From assembly GCF_028389875.1 (NCBI RefSeq), contig NC_084667.1, positions 63,156,570 through 63,220,569 on the forward strand: a stretch of 64,000 bases of DNA, read 5' to 3'. The position numbers and the translations under genes are program-made. Positions within the stretch are counted from its first letter, which is position 1; every line of letters begins with the position of its first letter. The notes beneath the pieces are model-generated. The model did no database searches. It saw only the letters and a list, made by a program, of their open reading frames with translations, and had not been told where the DNA came from. This DNA comes from Rhea pennata. Its lineage: Eukaryota; Chordata; Aves; Rheiformes; Rheidae. Positions 49,482 to 60,972 of the stretch are shown piece by piece.

Positions 49482-52400
49482 CTGAAAGGAAGTAAAGAGA
49501 TTTTTCTGGTAAGCTTTTCAATTCATTTTGCCAAATAGGAATGATTAAAATAGAATTAATTCTACTCAGTAAAGGAAATGAATTAGGAGAGCTCTTGAGA
49601 ACACCTTTTAATCCCTCTCCCCACCACTTTTAATATGAAAAAAATCTTTCCAGATTTTATAGCACATATATTAATTCAAAATATCAATGAAAATACCATT
49701 GATGAAAAAATACTGCAGTTCAAAGCTTATTCAAATAAGCACCTTTCTGCTTCCCATGAACTCCTTCAAGATTTCACTGTGAATTTCACACGTGGAATAC
49801 TCAAACACTCGATATCCAAAGACATGGCCTATGAGTATTCTGAATGCTTCAGAATTTGTTAGGGTAGTTATTCAGTGAAATGGAGAACGTCCCTGATTTA
49901 CAGAGAAACTGATTTTGTCCACAATAATTTGAAGAAAGTGGAAGCAGTTCAAGTACAGTATTAAACGCACTACTATGCTTTCAACCTGACCATCTAAAAC
50001 TCAAACGCATTCAAACTGTCTACAATTGACTAAGGTGATCAGAGGATGTAATCTCATTTCAGTACTACAAGAGGCCCTTGTGCTTTTGAAAAGAACGTGC
50101 TACCTCACTATAAAGCTATTTTAATAGTTCTTATCATGCTACTTTACATGAAGCATCCTTCTTTCACACACACTTTGGGATATAAAGGACAGTTTCGAAA
50201 GATATATTCCTCATACATCTATGGCATTAAAGCTTTTCTAGAAGTCGTACTTAACCCTTTCACCTCCTTCAGGTACCTAATAAAATACTATTATTTTAAC
50301 CTAAAAACCAGTCTCTTTGGTCTATCAAGTCTGCTTTCCACTATATAAGCAAGACTCATCAGTCTTAGACTAGCTAGGAATTGCCAGGGGACATCACACC
50401 TTTAGCTGGCCAGCTCCTGTCCAAGGAATGCTACTAGTATAAAAGGAGACACAGCTGCAAAGCAGAGCCCCAGCCTCTACCCAGACCACTGCTGCATGAA
50501 GTATCTCAAGACAAAAAAGGTGTAACGTTCTCTGGACAGTGTCTGTTCCATGGTGTTCTGGTCTCAGTATATATTCTCCTCAAGAAATGCTGAAAGGGTG
50601 AAAAAACAAAACAAAACCCCACACTACAGCTTCTGACCTGTAGATCAGTTCGAGCTCATTTCTAACATCTCAATTTCTACTAAACACATTGGTGGCTTCA
50701 ATAGAGTAACTCCTCATCAGCTTTAAGAAGCCTGCTTGCAACTACTTCCAAACAAAAATTACATTCTTTTCAGTAACATGAGTGATAGCAAAGTCATCAC
50801 TTCTGCTCTAATTCCCAGAATTCTACAACTATGTCAGACAACTTCTGACATAGATAAGGAAGCTATTTCTAGCTATATACTAGTTCGGAACTTCATCCTG
50901 GACACTTTGCCCAGCTACCTAACGCTAGAGGGAAAAATTCTATGTCCCCTCATTCCCACAGAAGTAAAGGCAGCAAGGGCTACTATGACTCGAACGCAGG
51001 TTACAAACATTTCAGAGCTACGATCAACCAGCATCTTCTGTAAGGAGAGTAACTGAAAGTAATTTTCCATAATATTATATATGGGAACTCTTCAAGGCAG
51101 ATTTACATTATAGAAGAGTAAGCCTCCTTTTAGCTGGATCAATTTTAACTCTCAACATACTATAGCGAAATCTACATGGCAAAAACATATCATTTGCCGT
51201 ATTGTGCCATCACTTGTGTGCTTGTAAAAAAGCCGCAGGGCAAAGCTTAAATTGTCACACAATTCTATATGGAGATTTGCCTTGGCAAAACATGGTCCAA
51301 AGTATCAATTTTCACTGCAGAAACATACAGAACAGTAGAGAGTTATTAAAAACAACTATCCAGTTTGTTAGAATGTCAACTGTACCTTCTTCATCTGCCG
51401 TATCTTCTTCTGTGATTACAGGCATCCCAACGTGCCTATTAACAGTTTCCTTCATTGTTTGCATCTCACCTGCTGACAGGTTTATAAAGGGGGGGGGGGG
51501 GAAACAAAAACAAAACCTATCATCTACTTTTTTTCCATACAACAAATTTCCATGTTAGAATTTCAGAGGCTTTTTCTGACTGCATTAAGCAATGGCTCTC
51601 ATTGCGTGCATACAGAGTCATCCCAGTGCTTTTCTTACATAGATATTAGTAACCTGGAACTATACAGAGCACAAGGAATTAAAAGGTGTTTTCTTCTAGA
51701 GTACCTTTTCAGAAAGAGAAAAAAGGGCCCAAATATTGGAGGTAAGACCTTGTATCTGCTTTAAAAAGCTTGCTTCTTAAAATTGCTTTTATTTTATTCC
51801 TAGGTAAAATGATAAAGTACTTCTCAGGAGAAAGAAAATAAAATTACAGAACAGAGTCAGAAACAGTGAGTTACAGGACTATAAAAATTTTTGTCCAGAA
51901 GGACAAATTTAAGTCTAGCTGTAAACTAATCAAAAGTTTGAACAATTAGGATGTAAAAATTGCAGTATTAAGAGAACAATTAGAAGAGTTTTGAAATTAT
52001 ATCAACTGTCAACATCAGACATGTTTCAATTCACTTCAAAATATTAAAAGTTTCAATAACAAAAGGCAGAATAAGTAATTAGCGTCAGATGTAAAGAGAA
52101 TAACTGATGTAATAGTGCAGCTACTGGTCTTACAAAGCATTGTCATTAAGACATCCATATTATTTTCTCTTCAAAAATATTAACTGAGGATCAAGAGCCC
52201 AAACAGAAGAGACATGAGATAGCTGGGTTTCCTTCTGCATTCCACCAAGATGCATCAACTACAAAATTGGCAGCCTGCATCTACTTTTATGAAAACCAGT
52301 CTGTCTGTCAACAGGAGAAATAGTTCGATGCACGTCTGAATTGCCACTGTTTCTTGTATGGTAACGTGAAGAATTAAAACATAGCTATACAGCTAGCAAA

Positions 52401-55400
52401 GTAGCTAACGGTTGCTTTTCCAAAGAAAAATTCTGAAGATTATATACGAGATTTCAGATTAACAGTCAACCGCATGCACTCTCTCTCTACCTTGCCAGAC
52501 TGTGGAAAACAGACAGGCAGATTCAATTATGACAAAGGAGTCACAAACAGTTTCTTTAATCTCCTACCTCCATGAATGAACAGTAAAATTTAACTAAGCT
52601 GCCTTAGAGGCAAAGCAGTAGACAAACTTGCGCTGTACCTTCAGATTCACAAGATAACGAAGACATACCTTGGATTTTTGCAGAATCTCTATTCCTTGTT
52701 GCCTGTTGTCTTTTAGTGTTTTTTTTACTTCTGCTTTGAGATTTCCCATAATCTGATCCCGAATCAGAAGATTCTAGTTTTACTTGACGGTGTCTTCTGG
52801 ATTTGGAGGCCTGAAACCCAAACAAATTCAAAAGCGAAAAAAAAAGCTAAACTACAGCCACATATTACAGTGTGTCACCCAGTTCACAAGTCAGTAAGGA
52901 CTAAAGCATCAGCTTCTTCAGACGTTAGGTAGTGGGGAGGGGATTCTCACTGGTTAGGGCACTTAAGCCTAACAGGACAATGCCCTCGTATGGTTTTATA
53001 GCATACTGTTTAAATTCAGATAATGAATATGCATTTATTTTCAAACATCTGCCTATTCTCATCATTCTGCATCTTCCTGTTGCGCATCACTATGTGCGGC
53101 CAGAAAGAATACTTCCAAAACTGCTGTGTCATAAAGCCTCTTTCTTTTATTACCATATTTTGCTTAGATACCTAGGGAACAGCATCACCCCACATTTTTA
53201 AGGCTGGACTGCTCTATGTTCCAAAGCTGTTTCATTTAACAATGCATATTCAAATGAGATTTTAATAACTAAAAAGATGTAACATTTACCACAGGTCCAC
53301 TATTGAAAAGACAATTCAACAGTATTTCTAAACTAGCAGTAATTGAAACAATGTTTTCAAGAACTGCAAAGGGACTACAAACTCCCAAGCATCTTCATCG
53401 CTTCTAGTATCTGAGCTTCAAGGTCAATGAGATTTAAGCAATCAAATACTTCAAATATTTTCCTAAATTTTTTATTCCATCCACTTAAAATGCACTGACA
53501 TTAAAAAAAAAAAAAAACACTTTGTAAACAAAAATTCCAGACTTAAAACAAAAATCTGCTTATTCATATCTAACTGCACTGTTTCCACAAATCTAACAGA
53601 AAAAGAAATAAATAAAAGCTTTGGGGGTTTCCCAGCACTTTCAGCAGGAAACTAGAGCATTCCAAAGTTGAATTCGAGTGCAGTTTTAATTCATTCTTTT
53701 TTGATCCATTGTTTATGTTGAATTGGTACTTATGAATTAAAAAAATCCTAATCTTATACCTTACCTCAGCAACTGCAGAATAGGATCTATACTTGATTTT
53801 AGCCAACGCACTTGCTCTTTCAGAACCCTGCAAAGAAACAAAGAAATCTCTTGGAAAAAGTTTTCATATTCTATGATAGCAATCTTAAAAGGCAATATCA
53901 AATTAGGAAATTAGTTGAGCAATATCTTACTAGAGCTGTAATTTTATTACAAATCCTGCAGAATTGGTGCTTCATTTAAAGAAGTTGCCTAAAGTTCTTT
54001 TTTTTTTTTGGGGGGGGGGGGGAGGGAGGAGGGAGCAGGGGAGAAAGGACAAAGAAGACAGCATAATTTTGATGGCCTTCATCAGTGCAGGAGGAAAAAC
54101 TGAAATTTCAAATTTCACATCTTATTTAAATTCAAGGTTGAAATGAGCAGATATTTAAACAGAAGGCAGTACAACATTAGAGAATCTTGTGACATAAGTA
54201 GTGATACTGTATTTAGTTGAAACTGCAGGAGGAACCATAAAGGAGTTTGGCCAAGAAGATACAGCTACTTCCCCTCCTTACCTGAAAGGGACCATAGCTT
54301 TTTATTATAAGCATCTAAGAGCCCTTTTAGTAGTGAATAGTAACATGGAGAACAACCCAATTAAAAAATAAAAATAAAAACAAAAAGCCCAACCCAACTC
54401 CACTAACTATTACTATAACTTGCTTTGATACTATTAAGTCCTGAAGTCGAGAAACTAACAAATTTCGTCTGTAGAGCACAGCAAACTAGGTAATTTTTCT
54501 TACTTCTGATGCTAGAGAGGTCCCTTCTTCCTTTCTGTTTGGTATTTCATCATCCTCTTTAGCATTTAAGAATAATTTCTAGGAAAAAAAAGATGATTTT
54601 TTAAAAATCTCTATCATACACAAGACAGTTTAAAAGAATCCACAAACTGTGCAAAACAAATAAAGTAACCACATGCCTTTTATGCCACAGTACTTTGGCC
54701 TTTGCTTGATCCCACAGAAAGCATAACAGAGGCACTTAATGCACTCATTCCCATATTGCCCATAAGCCACTTTTACCAGGCATACATTTCAGTACATATT
54801 TATGTTATCAGAGAGACAGTATCACATACCTAATCCACCAAACACTCCCATACATCTGTCTAGTGTTCTACGTATTCCATGTCTTTGGCATTACAGTTTT
54901 TTACTTAAGTCTCAGATTTACAAAGTGCACTTGAATGTCATCAACCTAAATCAGATGGCTCTTACATGTTCACATAAAGTGTTAAGTTGCTACAGCACAA
55001 TGGTCAGTATAACCTACCATTCTCTTCTGCTGCCATTCCTGATGTTCCAAAGTTATATCCTTAAGATTAACTACAAAATCATCTTTTATCAAGCTTAGGG
55101 CTTTGTCGGGCTGGGATTTGTCAGCTGAGATGACACACTTCATTTTCTGATAGTGGTCATGAATATTCATCAGTTCCTAAAAAACAACAGCAACAAAAGG
55201 AAAACCTTTTCAGAAAAAAAATTACAGTAGCAAACCAAGACTAGTCCTCAGTGAAGAAAAACAGAAAAAATAGTTTGTTTAACCTACTGAACAAGACGTG
55301 ATACAAATGGAGCCCCATTGTATCAACTGTTCAGTTTCAAGGGGCCTAGTAATACTGCTACCTACCACTGTCCTATCAGTCCACCAAATAAGCAAAGGAA

Positions 55401-58342
55401 AAGAAAGAACACTTCATCACTTAACCTAAGAAGGAAGCCTCAGTGACACTGATGATTAGTGCTCACAGAGATTCCATTCTCATACTGGTGTCTATTCTCC
55501 TATCTCTGGAGGAGGGATTTTACAGTCTTCTCACTCCATCATTTAATAGATTATTGATTTTTGTACCTTCCTGTAGTCATCTGTACTGATGAATTATGTT
55601 TGCAAGCAGAAAAAAGACCTGGAAGCAAAGATCTACAACCAACTTAAAACGACCAATACAAAAAGCTGTATCCTGCTTGAAATACTACTTTTTTAAAAAA
55701 TGTAATATATACTAAACAAACTCATGTTTGAAAAGGAGAAATAAAGGTTGGTTATCTGCAAGGTTGTCACCTTCTCTAACTTTTATTACCATAACTACTC
55801 AGTCTTCATCTGCAAATTGCAGATTTATCACAAACATGGTCTCTGCCACCTCCTCCTCTGCCCCCATTTTCTTTGCTTAAGTGACAGTTGATCATTTCTC
55901 CCCTTCACTTTTAGGCAATATATTAAGGTGCCTACAAAACATTAGAGAGAGCAAGCACGTTTAGGTGCCGAAAAAATACCACAGATCTTCCAAAACAAAT
56001 GCCATGTTTCTGGATGTTAAGTAAAATTGCTGGCACAGACTGTTACCCTAATATGAATACCATAAGAAAGACTTAAAAAAGACTCGACTGGGACAATTAG
56101 AGACAATTAGCTTTTGGACAACAGAGACAAACACAATGATTGATCAGTAGTTGAAAAGTTACTGCACCTCCAGTACATCATTAGTGATGAGGCTGTTTAC
56201 TCGGTTACTTGGGTCCTTAAACTCTTCTTTAAATTCATGTTCCTGGATCTTCTTCTTAGTTCTGTAGTTTAACTAAAGCAAGAGAGCAAATACTTCATAG
56301 CTTAAATAGTAAATTTAAAGCTGCATCTCCTCTTGAAAATTCTCACTGCATATCCAGCAGCCAGTAGGTACTGGAAGGCATATACCTATCCCATTGACAG
56401 TAACATAACTTTATTATTGAGTGCTCAGTCAGCACTTTTCAAAATCAACATTTTTATATTCCTTAGTGAATAATTTAATCAAGCACTCAGACTCAAGAGT
56501 TTGAAATTCCCACAGATTTAGTAGTACTTCAAAAAATATTTTTTCCAACAGCAAGTATTTTTATTAAGTGAGGAATATGGTTCTTTCAAACATCCTCTAG
56601 GTTTTGTTTTTAAATACCTAATTACATAAAGCAAGATGCAGCGTTTTTCAATAGTGTCAAAGATGAACTAAACACATCAACTTTGCCATGAACTTTGTCA
56701 GCAATAAAAAACTGAAGATACCACATGAAGATATTACGGTAAGTAATTAGTGTAACAACTCACTAGCTTTGGCATTGCTGTGAAGTGGAATGCTCTGTCA
56801 ACTCGCAGTTTCCTAAAGATGTAAGCTGCATCATAATGCTGGGACTCTATCAGGTCCTGTTGAAACCTCTGGACTTCAGGCCAATCCTTGAGTGCAATTC
56901 TGATCTGCAAGAGAAGAATTATATATTGTTATACAAAGCACGTATTTCAAGCCTACTTAGGAAAACAACTTCTCTTTCAGTCTCTATGAGGCACAAAAAA
57001 GAACAAAAGCTTCCCTCTCAAGGGGATATATTACACATCCTTCAAATTCTTCTGGTCTCCTCTACCGGGCATAGCTTAACAAACACAAATGCTTCTGAAA
57101 CTTATCCTGACTTCCTGCAGCAAGCAAGAAGCATGCACTTAACGACAGTTCTCTCTATACTCCATTTTTCAGTCATGTTATTTAACAAAAACCTGTGCAA
57201 CCCTGCTCTGCTGATAACAACATCTTTCACAGATAGCAAGATTTAAAAATCTTGCTTCACCACAAGATGTGTTTCTAGGGAATCAATAGGAACTAGCACT
57301 AATTTAGTTAATTTTCATGTGTTGAAATTCTTAAGAGTAACGGGGGCTGCAGCAGAGGTTTCCTCACAGCTGATGAGCACATTCCCAGTTCCCATTTTCA
57401 AAGCTAAAGTCTTTTTCACTTTTGAACACTGAAGAGCTTCACATTTGGCAAGACTTCTGAGCGTACCACAGTTAAATTCGGCGGGAGGGGTATAAACAAT
57501 ACCTTAGTCATCATGTAAGTTCTCAGATCCAAAGGTGTTTGCAAAGTTAGCTTTTATAATGGACTGTTTTGTTCAAAATAGTTTTATTTTAAGAAAGCAA
57601 GAAGAGAGGAAACGGTATCAATTTTTGATGACAAAGTAGTTAAAAGTATACCACATATCTAGTATTTCTTGAGGGAAAAAACCCTCCAGAACATTTACCT
57701 TTTGCTTTGGCTGGCAAAGCTGTGTAGAATAGAGTCCATACAAAAGATACAGAGCACCAACGCGAATCTGGAAAGTGTAAGGAGGCAAGAAGTACTGCTG
57801 CACCAGTTCTAAAGCCTTCTTCGTGAACTTATTCCTCTCCAAAGCTCTTATTCTACCACTAAAGGAAACACAAATGTAGTATGTTAAAGCCAGGAGCAAT
57901 AAAATGCGTTAGGGTTTTAGAAAAACTGTAGCATGGAAATAAATATTATAAACATCAGGTATTTTAGAACGTATTTGTCCAAGTTTCTGGTTCGTGCAAG
58001 ACTGCAAAGGTGGCCAGGCCTTGGGCTTTCGGGCAGTATTGCACATGTTTCTTGGGGAGGGCGAAGTAACGGCCGCTCGGGCCCGCCGGGGCCGGGGCCG
58101 GGGCCGGGGCCGGGGCCGGGGAGGCGGCCGCGGGCATGGCAGGGCAGGGCAGGGCAGGGCAGGGCGGCGCGGCCGCAGCCGCTCACTCACTAGAAGATGG
58201 CGTAGAAGCGGCGCTCCCGCCACAGCTCGGCGAAGCGCTCGAAGCGGACGGTGTCGGCCTCCTGGAAGGCGCCGAGCAGCGCCTCGCAGTCCGCCTGCAG
58301 CCCGGGCACCGCGCACCGGCCACGTCCCGCCGCAGCCGCCAT
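49447..58342 (-). CDS. SNAPC1: SNAPC1 (SNAP43), snRNA-activating protein complex subunit 1; ten coding exons, complete
   Basis: SNAPC1 is the 43-kDa subunit of SNAPc, the nuclear factor that binds the proximal sequence element of snRNA promoters for RNA polymerases II and III, together with SNAPC4, SNAPC3 and TBP (family knowledge). Reading the minus strand, ten exons join in frame: 58191-58342, 57699-57858, 56764-56904, 56168-56272, 55018-55176, 54504-54578, 53765-53827, 52669-52810, 51386-51469 and 49447-49481. The product is about 371 residues against about 368 in human. The conserved N-terminal SNAP43 domain (about residues 1-190) includes LPPYTFQIRVGALYLLYGLY in exon 2 and RAFHFTAMPKL in exon 3. 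A serine/acidic and basic stretch follows (KSRRHRQVKLESSDS in exon 8). The tail MPVITEE and RKKKRH resembles the human C-terminus. The start is the first in-frame ATG in the CpG island, in a GCTCGATGG context. All introns are GT-AG, with phases 2,0,0,0,0,0,0,1,1. No frameshift or premature stop is seen. Confidence 0.95.
51386..51469 (-). CDS. SNAPC1: SNAPC1 exon 9, with tandem CAGCAG acceptor
   Basis: 84 bases from the distal acceptor (87 from the proximal one, which would add a codon). It encodes GEMQTMKETVNRHVG and then MPVITEEDTADEE, matching the human MPVITEEEE tail. The donor is GAAG|GTACAG. Upstream of the acceptor the pyrimidine tract includes a run of 13 cytosines (minus strand; 51489-51501). 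Confidence 0.9.
52669..52810 (-). CDS. SNAPC1: SNAPC1 exon 8
   Basis: 142 bases, 47 codons plus one base. It encodes ASKSRRHRQVKLESSDSGSD followed by a lysine/arginine-rich segment (SRSKKNTKRQQATRNR), probably nuclear-localising. The acceptor is GGGTTTCAG and the donor is CAAG|GTATGTC. Confidence 0.95.
53765..53827 (-). CDS. SNAPC1: SNAPC1 exon 7
   Basis: 63 bases, 21 codons, encoding GSERASALAKIKYRSYSAVA and E. The human equivalent has ERAESLAKIKSK at this place. The acceptor is TTCTTTGCAG and the donor is GAG|GTAAGG. Confidence 0.92.
53997..54045 (+). repeat. Oligo-T/oligo-G tract with G-quadruplex potential in SNAPC1 intron 6
   Basis: A run of about 13 T is followed by about 14 G, then AGGGAGGAGGGAGCAGGGG. 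Several G runs of three or more lie within 40 bases. On the SNAPC1 sense strand this is a C-rich tract followed by oligo-A. The homopolymer lengths may not be exact in the assembly. Confidence 0.85.
54504..54578 (-). CDS. SNAPC1: SNAPC1 exon 6
   Basis: 75 bases, 25 codons, encoding KLFLNAKEDDEIPNRKEE and then GTSLASE. This is the fast-evolving linker of the protein. The exon is placed by its strong acceptor (TTTTTTTTCCTAG), its donor (GAA|GTAAGA) and the preserved frame rather than by residue identity. Confidence 0.82.
55018..55176 (-). CDS. SNAPC1: SNAPC1 exon 5
   Basis: 159 bases, 53 codons, phase 0. It encodes ELMNIHDHYQKMKCVISADK and then PDKALSLIKDDF, which closely match human residues. 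The acceptor is TTTTTTAG and the donor is ATG|GTAGGT. Confidence 0.95.
56168..56272 (-). CDS. SNAPC1: SNAPC1 exon 4
   Basis: 105 bases, 35 codons, encoding LNYRTKKKIQEHEFKEEF and then DPSNRVNSLITNDVLE. The acceptor is CTTGCTTTAG. The donor GAG|GTGCAG is the weakest 5' splice site of the gene. Confidence 0.93.
56764..56904 (-). CDS. SNAPC1: SNAPC1 exon 3
   Basis: 141 bases, 47 codons in phase 0. The acceptor is CTCTTGCAG and the donor is CTA|GTGAGTT. It encodes IRIALKDWPEV, then DAAYIFRKLRVDRAFHFTAM, which aligns with the human SNAP43 domain. Confidence 0.95.
57699..57858 (-). CDS. SNAPC1: SNAPC1 exon 2
   Basis: 160 bases, residues 51-104. The acceptor is TTTCCTTTAG and the donor is AAAAG|GTAAATG. 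It holds the most conserved family block, FLPPYTFQIRVGALYLLYGL, followed by CQPKQK. Confidence 0.95.
58088..58121 (+). repeat. (GGGGCC)n hexanucleotide, five full units plus GGGG, in SNAPC1 intron 1
   Basis: Five consecutive GGGGCC units plus a final GGGG are read on the plus strand, which is antisense to SNAPC1. The tract lies about 70 bases downstream of exon 1, inside the CpG island. The G-rich strand can form a G-quadruplex. Confidence 0.95.
58138..58168 (+). repeat. (GGCAG)n pentanucleotide in SNAPC1 intron 1
   Basis: About six GGCAG units follow the hexanucleotide tract after a short GC-rich spacer and end shortly before the exon 1 donor. This is a separate slippage-prone repeat with a different motif. 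Confidence 0.9.
58191..58342 (-). CDS. SNAPC1: SNAPC1 exon 1, coding part
   Basis: Encodes residues 1-50 plus two bases of codon 51. It starts MAAAAGRGRCAVPGLQADCE and ends in FYAIF, matching the family pattern of a Q-x-DCE-ALL motif near the N-terminus. The donor is TA|GTGAGTG. The exon lies wholly inside the CpG island. Confidence 0.93.
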
Positions 58343-58379
58343 CGAGCGCCGCCCCGCGCCGCGCCGCGCCGCCCGCAGC

Positions 58380-58391
58380 TGCGCATGCGCA
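58380..58391. promoter_or_regulatory. NRF1 binding site (palindromic)
   Basis: TGCGCATGCGCA is a perfect match to the NRF1 consensus. It lies 38 bases upstream of the SNAPC1 start codon and next to GC boxes, which is a common arrangement in housekeeping and bidirectional promoters. Binding itself is inferred. Confidence 0.75.
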
Positions 58392-58441
58392 GCGCCCCCC
58401 AGCCCCGCCCACCGCGGCGCCTGCGCGCTCCGCCGGCCCGG

Positions 58442-58453
58442 GCCGTTAACGGC
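58442..58453. promoter_or_regulatory. Palindromic MYB-like site
   Basis: GCCGTTAACGGC is a 12-base perfect palindrome containing the MYB core AACGG on each strand. It lies about 50 bases upstream of the NRF1 site, where transcription could start in either direction. Confidence 0.4.
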
Positions 58454-58762
58454 TGCGGCGGTGGGGGTGGGGGGAGGGGCGGCTCCGTGGGGCTGGGGGG
58501 CGGCGCGGCGGTGACAGGAACCGGCTGTGGCCGCGCCCGCGGGCGCTCTGGCGCCGGCCCCGCGGCGCGGGCGCGGCGGCTTTGCCCCTGCGCCCCCGGG
58601 AGGCTGCGGAGCCGCCCCTGCCCCGCATGCACGGCCGCACGTAGCGCGGGGGGGCGCGGCCGCGCCGCCCGCGGAGCGCTCCTTCGCCGCGCTCCTTCGC
58701 CGCGCCGGCCAGAGGCAGCGGCAGCCGCGGGACGTCCTGCCCGTCGGGGAGCCCCCGCGCCC

Positions 58763-58770
58763 GGTAAGTA
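58763..58770 (+). other. Strong plus-strand splice donor of a possible divergent transcript
   Basis: CCG|GTAAGTA is close to the ideal donor and faces away from SNAPC1 within the same CpG island. A strong acceptor (CTTTCCTTGCAG) at 60016 could pair with it. No coding sequence for this transcript can be recognised. A non-coding divergent RNA is as likely as a gene. Confidence 0.4.
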
Positions 58771-60972
58771 CACGCAGCCGCCCCGCGGGCGGCGCGGTCC
58801 CGCGGAGCGGGGCCAGGGCCGCGGCCCGCTCTCCCGGCGCGGCGGGAGCGCGCCCGGGTGTCGCCTCAGCGCGCCGCGCTGCGGAGCGGGGAGAGGTGGT
58901 GGTGGTGTTGGGGAAACACGCGTGGAGAAAGCACCAGGTAGCTAGTACGGAGGGACCGATGCGTTGTGCGATGACCGCAAAGCGAGCGGGTGTGCGGGAC
59001 GGCAGGGCTTTCTCGCGAGGCGGAGAGTCCGCCTCAGCTGCTGTCTTAGATAAGCGCGTACCGCGCTGCGCGGTGAGCGTTACGTGCCGCTGGGTCTGGT
59101 GTCGTGGCGGCCTCCAGCCGGCGCGCCGTTGGCGACAGCGAGGCGGCTCGCAGCTCGCTCCTCCGCGCTAGGCGCTCGGACTATCAGCTGCTACAAGGGT
59201 ATTAACTCCCACAACGCGTCAGGCGCAAAAACATCTTTCAGAATCTGTTTCCAGAAAGGTTGCTAGAACCGCAACCGTTAGTTGCCTTTGCAGATGAGGA
59301 GGAGACGAACGGCCGTGTCAGCTAAACAGCTCTTGCCTGCACGCACCACTGAGTGCCGCTTTCACTGATTACAGGACAGAGGCATTAGCACGGCTATTAC
59401 ACGTGAAGTGGACGGGTTTTAGCGGCTGCTAAGACCTTAAGCACCTGCTGAGCTGTAGATTTTTTTTTTTTCTCTAAAAAAACATTCTTGTCTCTCATTT
59501 GAATGGATGTGTAGAGACATCGGACTGTGACCGCATTCATCCAGAGTGTGACCCTGTCTTCAATAGATTGCACTAATTTTGAAACAGAACGGCAACATTG
59601 TTGGGAAAACACTTACAATGTACTTTTCCCTGCTTTCTCATCCCTAATGGACTTAAGGATTCAAAGCACAAGTTAGTTAATAATTGACACATCTGGAGTG
59701 TGTTCATCTTTACCTAGAAACCATGCCCAGCTTTACTTAGTCATAGGAGCTAACTCTTAATTTTAAGTAATTTGGTGCTTGAGTGATGCATAATTTGAGA
59801 AGCTTGAGTGTGTTTTCTAAATCTTGTGTTTTAAGTGTGCAGTGAGTGTAGTGACTTCTTGGAGAGGCTGTTTCAAGAAAAGCTGGACTGGATTTTTTTT
59901 TTCCCCAAGTAGATGGGGCGGAATGTCATAAGCCTTTCACCGTGCAAGATGAATCTTTGTAGCAAGAATAGGGCTGCTGTGCCTATCTATTAACACGTGA
60001 TAGTCTTTCCTTGCAGAAAGTTTGGCTACAATGTAAAGAATGAAGATGCAAAGAAAGAAAAGAAAAGAAAAAAAAAGGGGGGGCCCTCCTGCAGCACTCC
60101 CCTTCTGTTGTGTACAGTATGAAATACAGTGTTCATATTTGAGCTAACCAATATACCACTTACTTTTCTTGATAAATTGTATTTTCATCCCATACTCCAT
60201 CAGATTTTTCATTAGTAAACTGTAATTGTTAATAGACTGTCTTACTTTTTTTTTTTTTTTAGTTTGTAAGTAATGTAAGGAAGAATATGGTGGTTACTCT
60301 AACTTGTTTGTATTCTTATTCAACTCAAACAAAAGGATGAAGTCATTTTTCCTGTTAATTCCTACTGTGTATGTTGCAACTCATTTATTCTGTGCATATA
60401 CAAATAGCTATAAATAATGAGAGTTTATCTAGGTGCACGTGGTACAAGACAACTCTCTTCTGTTTTGTGATACCTAATTTAATTGTATTAGTAGAACACC
60501 ATTTCAAAATGAAAACTTTAAGAAAATTGTGATAGGACTTAAACAATAGCAGCATTGAATGGTAAATCTCTGAAAAAGTAAATTCTGGGAATATTTGATT
60601 AAACAGCATATTCAAATTTCCATTAGTACAAATGTATCATTAATATTAAGTATTATACTCTCCAGTGTCAGCACTCATACATACCTTCTGCTTTTGAACT
60701 TCTCAACAACAACAACAAAAAAATAGTGCACTAGACTTTTAATCTGTTGAATTGAAAATGGTATTGATTTAATTAGACAGATTTCCAAGTTCTTGTCAAG
60801 TTATTTGCATGTACTGAGAGCAACTGAAATCAATTGGAGAAGTCATGTCGGACTTGAAATACTTTCTATTTTGTTACTAAGGGTGTTTGTGACTTGATTA
60901 CACAAGGAAGTTTTTTTTTTGAAACTTCTTTGTCCCTTGGGCACCATCCCTGTTGATCTCTTCACGCTTTAG

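Larger units (their letters stand above)
58000..59200. promoter_or_regulatory. CpG island, SNAPC1 promoter, probably bidirectional
   Basis: The stretch is very GC- and CpG-rich and contains SNAPC1 exon 1. Just upstream of the SNAPC1 start codon lie a palindromic NRF1 site and GC-box sequences (AGCCCCGCCC). On the other side, facing right, a strong plus-strand donor CCG|GTAAGTA ends at 58763. This is what a divergent promoter looks like. The long open frames through this region have no stops because of base composition, and I do not call them genes. Confidence 0.85.

Noticed and set aside
58136-59171. Long open frames of up to 269 codons in the SNAPC1 island
   Set aside because: Same compositional effect. 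They run antisense to exon 1 or across the divergent donor.
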